DNA of 38,582 nucleotides from a virus. Location of the stretch: positions 1-38,582 of IMG/VR virus record IMGVR_UViG_3300020191_001507, one strand, 5' to 3'. The translations under genes and the position numbers were made by a program. Of the stretch, positions 7,588 to 16,178 are shown in pieces. Numbering within the stretch: position 1 is the first letter of the stretch; every line of letters starts with the position of its first letter. Below the pieces are notes generated by a model, which saw only the letters and a list, made by a program, of their open reading frames with translations, was not told the DNA's origin and did not search any database.

Positions 7588-8554
7588 AATTACCCAATTT
7601 GGACAGAAGACACTCCTAAAGAGCCATCTTTTCACAGTTTCTTGGATACTGGCTAGATTTTGTAATTATTCATGCAGTTATTGCTGGCCATACGCTAGAT
7701 CTAGTACCCCTGACCACCAAGATCTAGAATTGTACTTACACACACTAGATAGTATCAAGGCACAGGCAAGAGATAACGGTTTTACAGATTTTCATTTTTC
7801 GTTCAGCGGAGGCGAGCCTACAGCGTATAAATACTTTGGGGAGATCATAGATCATTACTGTAGGGATACAGCACCCGAATACCAAAGTATTCATATGACC
7901 ACAAATCTATCACCAGGTGTGAAATGGTGGAACAAGTGGATACTTAACACAGACACACTGCAAAGAAAAAGCATCACAGCGAGTTACCACGCTGAGTTTG
8001 CTAATGAACAGGAGTTTGGAGATAAGTGTCTCTTATTAGCTGATAATGAAGTATTTGTTACAATCAATCAAGTCATGGTGCCAGAAAGGTTTGAGGAACT
8101 TTACGAACGCTGTGAACGATTTGCCGCCCGAGGTATTAATGTCACTCTCAAACCACAATCCGACCCCACTGCCTCCTTCGTGGTACATGGATATACACCA
8201 AGCCAACTTAGACAGATGCAAACAGGATTCCCCCAAAGAATCCCAGATAGATATAAAAAAATAATTCCTTTATACCAAGTAGAATTACAAGATGATGCAG
8301 GTAACATATATAATGTTGATCAAGCCGAGCGATTCAATGCCTTTGGTTTTAATAAGTTTAAAGGATGGACTTGTAATGCAGGATATCAAGGATGCGTTAT
8401 AAGAGGTAATGAAGTAAAGCGGAGTTATAGTTGTAGTGAAGAACCGTTAGGCACACTACAAGACGGTTTTACGCTGTTTAAGGCACCATCTAAATGTGTT
8501 ACTGATACTTGTGTAAGCAGTGCTGACTCAAAGATTCCTAAGGTAAAAATATGA
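7538..8554 (+). CDS. Radical SAM protein with C-terminal auxiliary cysteines
   Basis: The gene encodes 338 aa. Radical SAM cysteines are C42, C46 and C49 in FCNYSCSYCW, followed by FSFSGGEPT (SAM-binding GGE). The C-terminal half has KFKGWTCNAGYQ, YSCSEEP and KCVTDTCVSSAD, a cysteine pattern shared with 31084-31998 and 31991-32878 that may hold an auxiliary Fe-S cluster. Family members modify peptides or small molecules; the substrate is unknown. ATGs occur at 7538 and 7556, neither with a Shine-Dalgarno, so the start is uncertain. GC content rises to 42-52% in lines between about 7600 and 8260 and falls back to about 37% after that, inside one gene. This suggests a mosaic or recently recombined 5' two-thirds. 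Confidence 0.88.
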   Translation: MILIGCMNNFQTIPWDKITQFGQKTLLKSHLFTVSWILARFCNYSCSYCWPYARSSTPDHQDLELYLHTLDSIKAQARDNGFTDFHFSFSGGEPTAYKYFGEIIDHYCRDTAPEYQSIHMTTNLSPGVKWWNKWILNTDTLQRKSITASYHAEFANEQEFGDKCLLLADNEVFVTINQVMVPERFEELYERCERFAARGINVTLKPQSDPTASFVVHGYTPSQLRQMQTGFPQRIPDRYKKIIPLYQVELQDDAGNIYNVDQAERFNAFGFNKFKGWTCNAGYQGCVIRGNEVKRSYSCSEEPLGTLQDGFTLFKAPSKCVTDTCVSSADSKIPKVKI

Positions 8555-9153
8555 AAGTTGAAATAGAAGATGTATTGTTTTGGATGGATGCAATCCGTAA
8601 TAGCGAAGATAGATATCGCACACTCGAAAGTTTTTGGAAAGGACAAGTTCGAAGTAAAGTTTGGCTTAGTGATCATTTAAACAATTGGTACATAGGTTTA
8701 AAAGATATAGTAATATTCGGAGGGTGGAACGGAGTGTTGGCAAGTATTCTTTTTAATGCTCGTCCGGATATTAAAAGTATTATTAGCGTTGATATAGATC
8801 CTACTTGCGAAGAAATTGCAAACACTGTAAACAAGCGTTATGAAATGGAAGGCAAATTCAAAGCAGTAACCGCTGACATGTGCAACTACAAGTACGATGC
8901 ACATTTAGTAATCAACACAAGTTGTGAACATATTAATCAACAGCAGTATGAAACTTGGTTAAGTAACATACCAGAACAGGCTATGATAGTATTACAGAGT
9001 AACGACTATTTTGATTTAGATGAGCATATAAGATGTGCTACTGACTTAGAAGACTTCGTAGAAATGAGTAAAATTTATGTTACATGGAAAGCAGAGTTGC
9101 AAACTGAAAAGTATAAAAGATTTATGCTTATTGGTCAAAAAGTAATAGATTGA
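8551..9153 (+). CDS. Class I SAM-dependent methyltransferase-like protein
   Basis: The gene encodes 200 aa with a Rossmann-like methyltransferase core. IVIFGGWNGVLASILF (residues 53-68) stands for the glycine-rich SAM loop, SVDIDPTCEEIAN (79-91) holds the acidic residue that binds the SAM ribose, and LVINTSCEHI (119-128) occupies motif IV. The W in the glycine loop and the TSCEH motif mark a small phage-associated subfamily, so activity is likely but the acceptor is unknown. Translation is coupled to the radical SAM gene (ATGA). It is the last gene of the plus-strand cassette and its 3' end overlaps the convergent oxygenase gene by 19 nt. Confidence 0.85.
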   Translation: MKVEIEDVLFWMDAIRNSEDRYRTLESFWKGQVRSKVWLSDHLNNWYIGLKDIVIFGGWNGVLASILFNARPDIKSIISVDIDPTCEEIANTVNKRYEMEGKFKAVTADMCNYKYDAHLVINTSCEHINQQQYETWLSNIPEQAMIVLQSNDYFDLDEHIRCATDLEDFVEMSKIYVTWKAELQTEKYKRFMLIGQKVID

Positions 9154-9806
9154 TCTTTAAATTTGTTAAAACTTTGTTCTAATAGCGCATTATGTTTTTC
9201 CACATCAATTATTCCACCGATTGCTACCATGACCTTTCCTGGCCCAGCCATTGTAGCACCGTGATAGTATTTGTCGTGTGATAAACAAAACACAGGATTA
9301 CCTTTATCTATTTTAGGATAAATTTTATCACCGTTATCATTTTCAGAAAGAAAAAAACTTTTGTATTCGTGTTTTGTAAGTAGTATATTATAACGCTTTG
9401 GGTCTAATAATTTTGTATCATCGTCGACTATTTCAAAATCTTCTCTATCTTTATGAATCGGTACATCACTTGTTTGTTCTAATGCCATTACTAAACTTAG
9501 TTGTTTATACGGTAATTGATCTATAACGGAAGCAATTTGCGGAAATTTAGTATCAAAACTATCGTAGTATTGTCCAATGCTATCCATTAATACACTTGAA
9601 TGTTTTTTATGGTATTGATATATATCGACGTCATTCCATTCGTCTCTTAGCATTCTTCCAAATATAGGATAAGTTTTCCATAATCCACTAGCACACGGCA
9701 TGTGATCTGAAATAGCTCCTATTGCATGAAAATGTTCTAATATTTCAGATTCGTTAGGTAAATCAACTTCTATGTCGATTGGCAAGTATGCAATATTGTT
9801 AAACAA
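9135..9806 (-). CDS. Putative 2OG/Fe(II) or Asp-beta-hydroxylase-like oxygenase, TTG start
   Basis: The gene encodes 223 aa. The start is TTG at 9806, chosen because AAAGGA lies about 6 nt upstream and no ATG precedes the conserved core. VPIHKDRED gives the HxD iron ligands (H118, D120). DKYYHGA gives the distal histidine (H182), with GKVMVAIGGI (K191) where a 2-oxoglutarate-binding basic residue is expected. These enzymes hydroxylate amino-acid side chains or small molecules. KRYNILLTKHEYKSFFL is a typical jelly-roll strand pair between the metal ligands. It is transcribed leftwards from the late promoter at 9833-9840, giving a 21-nt leader. The substrate is not known. Confidence 0.82.
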   Translation of the reverse strand: MFNNIAYLPIDIEVDLPNESEILEHFHAIGAISDHMPCASGLWKTYPIFGRMLRDEWNDVDIYQYHKKHSSVLMDSIGQYYDSFDTKFPQIASVIDQLPYKQLSLVMALEQTSDVPIHKDREDFEIVDDDTKLLDPKRYNILLTKHEYKSFFLSENDNGDKIYPKIDKGNPVFCLSHDKYYHGATMAGPGKVMVAIGGIIDVEKHNALLEQSFNKFKDQSITF

Positions 9807-9908
9807 TTCTTTTCCTTTAAATTTAACAAGTCTATTTATAAATATATCTTGTTCTTTTCTTAAGAGATTTAATTTTTTTTCTATATTTAATTCTTAAATA
9901 TATTGATT
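9807..9908. other. Intergenic spacer with late promoter, no gene seen
   Basis: This is a 102-base AT-rich gap between two minus-strand genes. It holds the palindromic late-promoter motif at 9833-9844 and runs of T/A. I see no convincing terminator hairpin and no small ORF with a Shine-Dalgarno. It is the longest non-coding stretch in the window. Confidence 0.7.
9833..9840 (-). promoter_or_regulatory. T4-type late promoter for the 9135-9806 gene
   Basis: Reading leftwards, the sequence is an exact match to the T4 late consensus TATAAATA (positions -13 to -6). The predicted start of transcription is about 9827, leaving a 21-nt leader that contains AAAGGA before the TTG start. The overlapping plus-strand match (9837-9844) points into antisense DNA and is probably a by-product of the palindrome. 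Confidence 0.65.
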
Positions 9909-10778
9909 TTAAAAATGCAAACATTTTATTCTTTCAGATATGTGTTCGCTTATTAACTTATGAGCATTATGTGAAAAATGGTAATGAGGCAAATAGCAAT
10001 AATTACTAATTTCTTCTAAAGACTGCTCTGATAATTTAAAATGATTCATATCATTAAGTAACATATTTTCTACTGAACTTAAATCAAAAGAATTATCTGT
10101 ATGTGTTATTGTAATATTGTCGTTAACTTTATAATGATATTCGCCATGTGGTTGATTTAGTTTAGACGATGAAATCGGCAATACATAACAAATTATATTT
10201 TTTAAATTTAATTTATGTATTGTGTAAAGTATAGACATATAGTCTTCTTGCATAGTTAGAGATTCGCTAAAAAACTCAAAAAAGTATTCTTGCAAAATAT
10301 TATTTTGCGTTCTAGATAAAAAATGAATAGGTTGAGTAGGTTGTAAAACAACACTTCCAGCTTCAGTTTGAGAATAAGTCAACAACATTCGATTATGGGT
10401 TGTTATTTGTATAATTGCTATAGTATTTGTGTAATAATCTTTAGGAAAATATTTTAATGTTCGAAGAGCAATTTCTTTGTTAGAAATTCCTTGCTCAGCA
10501 ATATTATCGACTGGTACTTGTAAGTTTTTACTTAACAATGACGGATATGCAAATTTTTTGTTATACGCAACAATTTCTTCTCGAGGTACATTCTGTTTAA
10601 TATTTTTAGTATTAAATGCATTTAATTTGTCAAATACAACACTACCTTTTTTGTGTGAAAAATTTACTTTTTGATTTTCAGGTGTTGATAATTTAGAATA
10701 TTCTGGAATATTTTTTTCTTCCCAAAGTTCTATACCAGCAGTTACGCTGCAACCTGAAATGACTATTTTTTCCATCAT
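9909..10778 (-). CDS. SGNH/GDSL-like hydrolase-fold protein
   Basis: The gene encodes 289 aa. IVISGCSVTAGIELW (residues 5-19) is SGNH block I with candidate nucleophile S11. EQGISNKEIALR could supply the block III Asn, and HYHFSHNAHKLISEHI near the C-terminus resembles block V with its histidine. The central region contains ITTHNRMLLTYS. SGNH enzymes hydrolyse or transfer acyl esters, often on glycans. Two consecutive ATGs (10778 and 10775) lie directly after a late-promoter motif with no Shine-Dalgarno, suggesting a leaderless or near-leaderless mRNA. It is distantly like 3739-4656 and 24286-25032 but with low overall similarity by eye. A role together with the oxygenase downstream is possible. 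Confidence 0.8.
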   Translation of the reverse strand: MMEKIVISGCSVTAGIELWEEKNIPEYSKLSTPENQKVNFSHKKGSVVFDKLNAFNTKNIKQNVPREEIVAYNKKFAYPSLLSKNLQVPVDNIAEQGISNKEIALRTLKYFPKDYYTNTIAIIQITTHNRMLLTYSQTEAGSVVLQPTQPIHFLSRTQNNILQEYFFEFFSESLTMQEDYMSILYTIHKLNLKNIICYVLPISSSKLNQPHGEYHYKVNDNITITHTDNSFDLSSVENMLLNDMNHFKLSEQSLEEISNYCYLPHYHFSHNAHKLISEHISERIKCLHF

Positions 10779-10782
10779 AAAA

Positions 10783-10790
10783 TATTTATA
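10783..10790 (-). promoter_or_regulatory. T4-type late promoter, leaderless arrangement
   Basis: This is an exact TATAAATA on the minus strand. With the usual -13 to -6 placement, transcription would start at about 10777, inside the tandem ATGATG (10778-10773) that opens the SGNH gene. No Shine-Dalgarno is available, so translation would be leaderless or nearly so. Confidence 0.62.
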
Positions 10791-10796
10791 TTATGG

Positions 10797-11975
10797 TTAA
10801 TACAATTTTAGTAAATCAGGTTTTGACTTATCGTATTCGATGTAAGGTTTATAATTATATCTAGCAGGAACTTTATCTGGAAGTTCTAAACCTTTGTTAG
10901 TTGCAGTATCTCTACGTATTATTTGATGTAGGAAATTTGTTATACCATCATGTGGAACAAAATAATTCCAAGGCCCTGTGCGTAATTCTTCCATATCTAT
11001 ATTAGTTTCGTCACACCATTGTATTAGTCTTACTATTTTTCCTTCAATGTCTACCATCATATGGTAGATATTGTTATCTGCAGGGTTTATATCAATAAAG
11101 CTTTTATTGTTTTTTTCGCACCATTCCTTAGCAGCATAATATAAGGTGCTTAGTCTATAAACATTCTGTGTTGCATTTCTGCCTATTTCGCTTCCTAAGC
11201 GCACTCTGAAAGTGTGGGGATGCCACGGTGAATTAATAATTTCTTGTAGGATATCAGGTAATTCGTTCATTTCTATCATTGTATAACTAATGTACCCCAT
11301 ATCTAAATCTTGTTCAAAGATATTGTTAATTGCAGTTTCTTGTTTATTTCTAATTACTTTATGATTATGGTATGAAGGATGATTTAATCCTACGTTTACA
11401 GAAACTAATCCTGCTGCTTTTGATTCTTTAAGCCATCTTGTATTATTAAATCGAATGCCATTGGTCATTACAGCCGGATGCAGAGTTTCGTGTATTTCGC
11501 TTACTTCTGCACACAGTTGTGGAAAGTCTGGACGTAAAGTAGGTTCAGCTCCTGCTAATATAATTCTATGTATACCGTCTCCTGGTTTATCTATGGGAAA
11601 TGTTTTAATTGTATCTATTAATATTTGTCTATTTACATCTGCTGAATCGTTATCAGGCAAATGATAGCAATGGGGACAATCTAAATTACATCTGTCTGTT
11701 GTTTCTATTAATAAACCTCCAGACATATTAAAACTAGGATCTTCCATAGATTTCATCAAACCATAATAAAATTCTGCACTAGTTTCTATTATATATTTTT
11801 GAACCCCATGTTCATTACAATATTTAACTAGATAAATCATTCCGTCTTCTTCCATCCTATAGGCAGGAATATGACTATGGCAATGATGACAAAGTGAAAC
11901 TGTAGGATCTAATATTTTTCTGTTACCAATGTACTTAAAGATTTGATCAATGGCTTGTTCTGTAAATTGTGTCAA
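10797..11975 (-). CDS. Radical SAM protein with N-terminal zinc-ribbon-like segment (Tes/MJ0619-like)
   Basis: The gene encodes 392 aa. The N-terminus has C29-HHC32-HSHIPAYR followed by YLVKYC53NEH56G, the CxxC...CxxHG module that precedes the radical SAM core in MJ0619 and in the tetraether/GDGT lipid synthase (Tes) group. The core cysteines are C96, C100 and C103 (DRCNLDCPHC), followed by LAGAEPTLRPD, with AE in place of the usual GE. Known relatives join or alkylate unactivated carbons. At 392 aa it is shorter than Tes (over 500 aa), so the substrate may differ. The start is TTG (11975) overlapping the upstream TGA as TTGA, with an AGGAAGG Shine-Dalgarno; no suitable ATG exists. It is co-transcribed with the B12-type radical SAM gene upstream. 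Confidence 0.87.
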   Translation of the reverse strand: MTQFTEQAIDQIFKYIGNRKILDPTVSLCHHCHSHIPAYRMEEDGMIYLVKYCNEHGVQKYIIETSAEFYYGLMKSMEDPSFNMSGGLLIETTDRCNLDCPHCYHLPDNDSADVNRQILIDTIKTFPIDKPGDGIHRIILAGAEPTLRPDFPQLCAEVSEIHETLHPAVMTNGIRFNNTRWLKESKAAGLVSVNVGLNHPSYHNHKVIRNKQETAINNIFEQDLDMGYISYTMIEMNELPDILQEIINSPWHPHTFRVRLGSEIGRNATQNVYRLSTLYYAAKEWCEKNNKSFIDINPADNNIYHMMVDIEGKIVRLIQWCDETNIDMEELRTGPWNYFVPHDGITNFLHQIIRRDTATNKGLELPDKVPARYNYKPYIEYDKSKPDLLKLY

Positions 11976-13891
11976 TGAAAACTACCTTCCTCTACCTTAC
12001 TGTCTACTAAACTTACTGGCTGTAATGATTTTTCTTGTTCTTTAGTAATCTCACTTGTACTTATGTGTTTATAGGGATTGGTGGTATTATATAGATCGGT
12101 CTTATGTAAAAACTTTTTATACATTTGATCTGTTTGATGGCTTACTTTTGATCTATCTCTAACTTCGTATACGCAATCATATTCGGTCCATCTATCAATA
12201 TCAACGGTACTATTTACAAAGTACGGATACTCTTTATTTTCGTCTTTCATAAATGCATATTGTAAATCTTCTATACACTTAGGTAACTGAATTAATTTAT
12301 TTGCAATCTTAATTACTAAATTAATCACATAATCTTTATGAGCAAAGAACTCTTGAGTACCATAACTTTCTGGTAACGTAAGGGCTACAATATTTCCCCA
12401 CTTACTCTCTGGAGGAATTTCTCCGTTTACTAGATATGCAAGCATTATTTCTTCCACATCTTTTTGTAAACCTCCGATCCATTCGTCTGATTTTATTTCT
12501 TCGTACATAAAATCGTAAAATTCTCTATAAGAAACACCTGCAATATTGTTAAGATATTGTGCAACTATTTGACTATATCCTGCATAATGAAATTGAGTTA
12601 AAACCCAACTAAAACTTAAACAATCTGCAAGATCTTGTGAAGATGCTGTATTAGTAGCACTAACCATTGCAATTACTTCTTCACTACCGTCTTCTTCGTC
12701 CCAAATCCTTTCTTCAGGACGTCTATATAGGTCTTTAGGATGTATAAGCTTTATTCCGTATTTTTCTTGATATGCAGGGTCATCCATTTCGCTATTAGGT
12801 ATAACAGTTGCTAGATATGTTTTTACACTGTTATGTTGTCCTAACTCTAAAAGTTTCATAAGACCATTAATATATGTATCTTTAGTTTCATAGGGTAATC
12901 CTAGAACTAGTTCGGTATAATGACGTATTCCGTGTTTATTACATTCAGCATAGGTTTTTTCGATATTATTTAGACCCATATTAAATCTTTTAACAGCCTT
13001 TAGTGTGTCAACGTTTAAACTTTGTATAGCAACTTCTAAACCATAAGTCCATTCTTGAATTATTTTTTCCATTTCAAAACACGCTGGATTAAGATTTTTT
13101 GCATGGTTAAATGTTACACGTCGAATGTTACTTCTTGGATCTAATATTGCTTTACGTATTAGATGTGCTATCTCTACATCACGTTCTCGTAATATACCGC
13201 TATTTGCATCAATAGGAAAGATCCAATGTATATTATGAGTTATTGCCCATTCTATATCTGCTTGTACTCTTTCAAAGGCAAAAGTTTTTAATTTATTTAA
13301 ATAAGATGCACCCCATCCGCAGAACGTACAATGATAAGGACATCCTCTATTTGTTTCTAACATCATAAACCAAAACACGCCAGGATTGTCAGCAATTATT
13401 TTATCAAAAAATCCAGTAACATACGGACTAGGATAATCTTCAATTTCTTTTTGTCTCGGATTATTCCAATATCTATCTAGAGATTCGTTGTTTAAAATTT
13501 TATGTAACAACTCTGCCCATTTTTCTTCGCCCTCACCGAACATTGCTACATCGATAAATTCGTGTTTTGTCCAATTTTCGTTTACACTTGGACCACCAAA
13601 TACAATGATACATTCGGGCCAGCGTTCTTTAATTCTTTTAGCACAAGTAAGATTCCAATTTTCATTCCATACATAACAACTAAAAGCACACACTACCGGA
13701 TCTTCTATTCTATCCAGTACGTCTTTTTGTCGCTCACGTTTCCATATTACATCTTTTAACTCGTAATTATTCTGTATATCTTCAAATTGATTACAATACG
13801 CCCAAATACATCCTACACTATACGGTAAATAATGTTCGGGTCGTGTGCCTGAAGATATTTCTGGTTGAAATAGATAAACATTTTTTTTCAT
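11972..13891 (-). CDS. Large B12-binding radical SAM protein (class B)
   Basis: The gene encodes 639 aa from the ATG at 13891 (a TTG lies one codon earlier). Residues 1-140 form a cobalamin-binding-type Rossmann domain (VVCAFSCYVWNENW, CIIVFGGPSVNENW, FGEGEEKW). The radical SAM cysteines are C184, C188 and C191 in NRGCPYHCTFCGWG. The core contains FNHAKNLNP, GLEVAIQSLN and ELVLGLPYETKDTY, typical of class B radical SAM methylases. A C-terminal region of about 230 residues after position 410 is helical and unassigned, and may be substrate-specific. It resembles uncharacterised B12-type radical SAM proteins of secondary metabolism. It is the first gene of a minus-strand unit whose promoter palindrome lies immediately upstream. 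Confidence 0.9.
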   Translation of the reverse strand: MKKNVYLFQPEISSGTRPEHYLPYSVGCIWAYCNQFEDIQNNYELKDVIWKRERQKDVLDRIEDPVVCAFSCYVWNENWNLTCAKRIKERWPECIIVFGGPSVNENWTKHEFIDVAMFGEGEEKWAELLHKILNNESLDRYWNNPRQKEIEDYPSPYVTGFFDKIIADNPGVFWFMMLETNRGCPYHCTFCGWGASYLNKLKTFAFERVQADIEWAITHNIHWIFPIDANSGILRERDVEIAHLIRKAILDPRSNIRRVTFNHAKNLNPACFEMEKIIQEWTYGLEVAIQSLNVDTLKAVKRFNMGLNNIEKTYAECNKHGIRHYTELVLGLPYETKDTYINGLMKLLELGQHNSVKTYLATVIPNSEMDDPAYQEKYGIKLIHPKDLYRRPEERIWDEEDGSEEVIAMVSATNTASSQDLADCLSFSWVLTQFHYAGYSQIVAQYLNNIAGVSYREFYDFMYEEIKSDEWIGGLQKDVEEIMLAYLVNGEIPPESKWGNIVALTLPESYGTQEFFAHKDYVINLVIKIANKLIQLPKCIEDLQYAFMKDENKEYPYFVNSTVDIDRWTEYDCVYEVRDRSKVSHQTDQMYKKFLHKTDLYNTTNPYKHISTSEITKEQEKSLQPVSLVDSKVEEGSFH

Positions 13892-13896
13892 CAACA

Positions 13897-13914
13897 GTAT
13901 TTAGTGTTAAATAC
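13897..13914. promoter_or_regulatory. Divergent late-promoter inverted repeat
   Basis: The sequence is GTATTTA-GTGT-TAAATAC, a perfect 7-bp inverted repeat between divergent genes. Each arm reads as TAAATA in its own direction. Leftwards the predicted transcription start is about 13892, one base before the ATG at 13891, so that message would be leaderless. Rightwards the start would be about 13919, close to the GGAG that precedes the ATG at 13931. The same layout recurs at 28607-28622. Confidence 0.55.
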
Positions 13915-13930
13915 GTTGGAGATATTATAT

Positions 13931-15142
13931 ATGACCCCAAAAATATTTTTTCCCTTTACAGAAAATAACAATAATTCTGACTATAATATTGTTTCGAGAT
14001 ATACAAAGTTTGGTTATATTAAAGACGGAAAGGACTTCTTAGACACAAGTCTTGGTAGTTGTGGTAGTTTTATGTTAGGATTTGATAGAACTGACATTAT
14101 TGATTATGTATCCAACCGTTCAAAAGAAATACCATTTGTAAGTGGGGAATACCTAAGTACAACTGATGCAGTGTTAGAACTTTCACAAAAGTTATACGAT
14201 ATGACAGATGGATATTACAGTTTTTATAGTTTATCAGGTAGTGATGCAGTTGAGGGTGCTGTAAAATTAGCAGCATTATATCATCAATGTAACGGTAATA
14301 TGCAAAAAAATAAGATTATCGGAGTAACAGAAAGTTATCATGGTAGCACTTATCTTAGTTCTAGTATAAGTGGCGGTAGTTTTATGACTCGCACACTAGG
14401 ACGCAATCAATTTTGTAAAAGTGTATATAGAGATGATAATGAAAACATTTTATTTAATAATTTACAAAATGCATTAGATGCAGATGACATAAGTTGTGTT
14501 GTTATGGAAAGTTGTAGTTGGCTTGGAGGTGTAACACCATACAGTGACAACTTTTGGAAATCTCTTAAATTGTTATGTAAGTCAAAAGATATTTTGTTAA
14601 TTATTGATGATATTGCTATGTGTGCTGGAAAATTAGGAAAACTAAAAGGATTTAATGTAGACCCTGATATATTTGTAATGGGGAAAAGTTTGAGTGGTGG
14701 TTACTTTCCTCTTAGTTCGTGTTTAATGACTAAAGAAGTTTTTAATACAGTAAAAGATGAATTTTGGAGTCATGGCTTCACATATAGTTTTAGTTTAACT
14801 GGTATATATAGCACATTAAAATATTTAGAAATTATCGAAAAAGAAAATATATTTGAAAACTATAAGTATTTAAAACCAAAAAGCAATCTTATGTTTAGTC
14901 AACTAGTAGAAGACGGTATTGTTGAAAGTTATACTTCGTACGGTTTATATTATAACTTAAAATTTTTTCCTGTAGATAACATACCGTTAGCACAAAAAAA
15001 ATTCTTTGAAAACGGTTTAAATGTAGGTATACAAAACTACGAATGGAAAGGTTTACGTGTTGTAATTCCATTGACCGCAGACAATGAATATTTTAATCAA
15101 TTAGATACTAGATTACGCAACGCTTTAGACCACTACGTTTAA
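13931..15142 (+). CDS. Class III PLP-dependent aminotransferase
   Basis: The gene encodes 403 aa. The ATG at 13931 is preceded by GGAG with 9-nt spacing; a GTG at 13904 would add nine residues overlapping the promoter repeat and is rejected. LSGSDAVEGAVKLA (residues 101-114) and TESYHGSTYLSSS (133-145) are the phosphate-cup and Tyr-His-Gly motifs. LIIDDIAMCAGKLG (223-236) holds the PLP-pyridine Asp, and FVMGKSLSGGYFPLS (248-262) holds the Schiff-base lysine K252. The group includes glutamate-1-semialdehyde mutase, ornithine and DAPA transaminases and sugar or cyclitol aminotransferases. The amino acceptor is unknown. It converges with the amidinotransferase gene, their 3' ends overlapping by 35 nt, so amination followed by amidino transfer is a reasonable pathway guess. 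Confidence 0.93.
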   Translation: MTPKIFFPFTENNNNSDYNIVSRYTKFGYIKDGKDFLDTSLGSCGSFMLGFDRTDIIDYVSNRSKEIPFVSGEYLSTTDAVLELSQKLYDMTDGYYSFYSLSGSDAVEGAVKLAALYHQCNGNMQKNKIIGVTESYHGSTYLSSSISGGSFMTRTLGRNQFCKSVYRDDNENILFNNLQNALDADDISCVVMESCSWLGGVTPYSDNFWKSLKLLCKSKDILLIIDDIAMCAGKLGKLKGFNVDPDIFVMGKSLSGGYFPLSSCLMTKEVFNTVKDEFWSHGFTYSFSLTGIYSTLKYLEIIEKENIFENYKYLKPKSNLMFSQLVEDGIVESYTSYGLYYNLKFFPVDNIPLAQKKFFENGLNVGIQNYEWKGLRVVIPLTADNEYFNQLDTRLRNALDHYV

Positions 15143-16178
15143 TATCTAATGTCATACAATGTATTCCTCCTGCCCAAAACATTCCGTGACGTAGTTTACT
15201 TACGTGACAGTTAATATTATATTCTCCTAATTTAGCAAACACTTCTGGCTGTTCGGTTGCAAATATAATATTATTTGGATCTACTACTAAAACATTTGCT
15301 TCAAACGCTACTTCTTGACAATATCCTGTCCATTGATCAAACCAATCTTCTAACCAATTATAAGAAAACGGATCTACTTTATTGTTAGTTTCTTCTATAA
15401 AATTTTTATAATCGAATCTTTCAAATAATCCATCTAGTAATATTAATTCTTTATTACGTAGGCATTGCGGAACCCAATGTTCGTCCATACATATTACAGT
15501 GTTATCGTTAGGCATGTAAAATCCGTGATCTATATGACCCCAACTATCGACATATGTATCTTCATTGTGTATAAATTCAGCATCAACGTTACGTTTTATC
15601 CATTCTAACCCTAACTGAGTGCCCGGACCTTGATTATTTACAATAATATCTTTGCCTGCTTTAAACATTGTAGCAGTATGCCATAATAATGTGTAGTTTA
15701 AACGATTATGGTAAATGTCCTGCCCGTCTAGATACCATTTTTCGTTATTATTTAGATTGTTTAAAATCGGCGGCGGAAGACTTAACCAATTATGCCCTTG
15801 CTTAAACAAATCTTTAAATAGGCTATAGTAATTAAATCCGTCAAAGTACCTATCTGGTAAACTAGTGTATGTTTGATATATAGTTTTATCGTATACAAAA
15901 TATTGATCTCTCGGGACAATAGGATTAGTTGCGTTTAAAATACTAAAATTATGTAAATTAGACTTTTGTGGAAATATTTTAGGTGTTGGTCTCAAAACTT
16001 TTGTGTTAAATGATGAAATTAGTGCTGCTAAATTGTCTAAGTCTTCTTTTGTTTCTTTTAATATTTTTTCTAATAATGGTTTTGCCTTAGGATCGATACT
16101 CCAAGTGTCTGGCACTTCAGTTAGACAATTTCCAACAATACATAATTCTAAAGGATCCCAGTTTGTATATATACTCAT
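15108..16178 (-). CDS. Amidinotransferase (glycine/inosamine amidinotransferase-like pentein)
   Basis: The gene encodes 356 aa, near the usual length of AGAT/StrB-type enzymes. It opens with NWDPLELCIVGNC, the family's conserved first strand. The catalytic triad region is visible: VDSWGHIDHGFYMP (residues 210-223) with H215 and D217, and GGIHCMTLDIKR (337-348) with nucleophile C341. Other conserved pieces are RDQYFVYD (90-97) and DGQDIYHN (151-158). The family moves the amidino group of arginine to an amine, making guanidino compounds such as guanidinoacetate or streptomycin intermediates. The start overlaps the end of the first radical SAM paralog (ATGA), placing it in one operon with three B12-type radical SAM genes. 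This is unusual cargo for a phage-like region. Confidence 0.92.
   Translation of the reverse strand: MSIYTNWDPLELCIVGNCLTEVPDTWSIDPKAKPLLEKILKETKEDLDNLAALISSFNTKVLRPTPKIFPQKSNLHNFSILNATNPIVPRDQYFVYDKTIYQTYTSLPDRYFDGFNYYSLFKDLFKQGHNWLSLPPPILNNLNNNEKWYLDGQDIYHNRLNYTLLWHTATMFKAGKDIIVNNQGPGTQLGLEWIKRNVDAEFIHNEDTYVDSWGHIDHGFYMPNDNTVICMDEHWVPQCLRNKELILLDGLFERFDYKNFIEETNNKVDPFSYNWLEDWFDQWTGYCQEVAFEANVLVVDPNNIIFATEQPEVFAKLGEYNINCHVSKLRHGMFWAGGIHCMTLDIKRSGLKRCVI

Noticed and set aside
7826-7833. Exact TATAAATA inside the 7538-8554 gene (and another at 26542-26549, minus strand, inside an oxygenase gene)
   Set aside because: No gene starts suitably downstream. Such 8-mers occur by chance in AT-rich DNA, so only motifs in intergenic gaps were called as promoters.
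8036-8307. Three extra open frames (plus 8046-8264, minus 8036-8236 and 8101-8307) across one region
   Set aside because: They lie inside the radical SAM gene, lack ribosome binding sites and family-like sequence, and are explained by locally higher GC content that removes stop codons.
9837-9844. Plus-strand TATAAATA in the 9807-9908 gap
   Set aside because: It points into genes on the opposite strand. It is probably only the other face of the palindrome serving the leftward gene.
9845-9908. Possible terminator around TCTTAAGA and T-runs
   Set aside because: The stem is too short and AT-only; T-runs are common in this composition.
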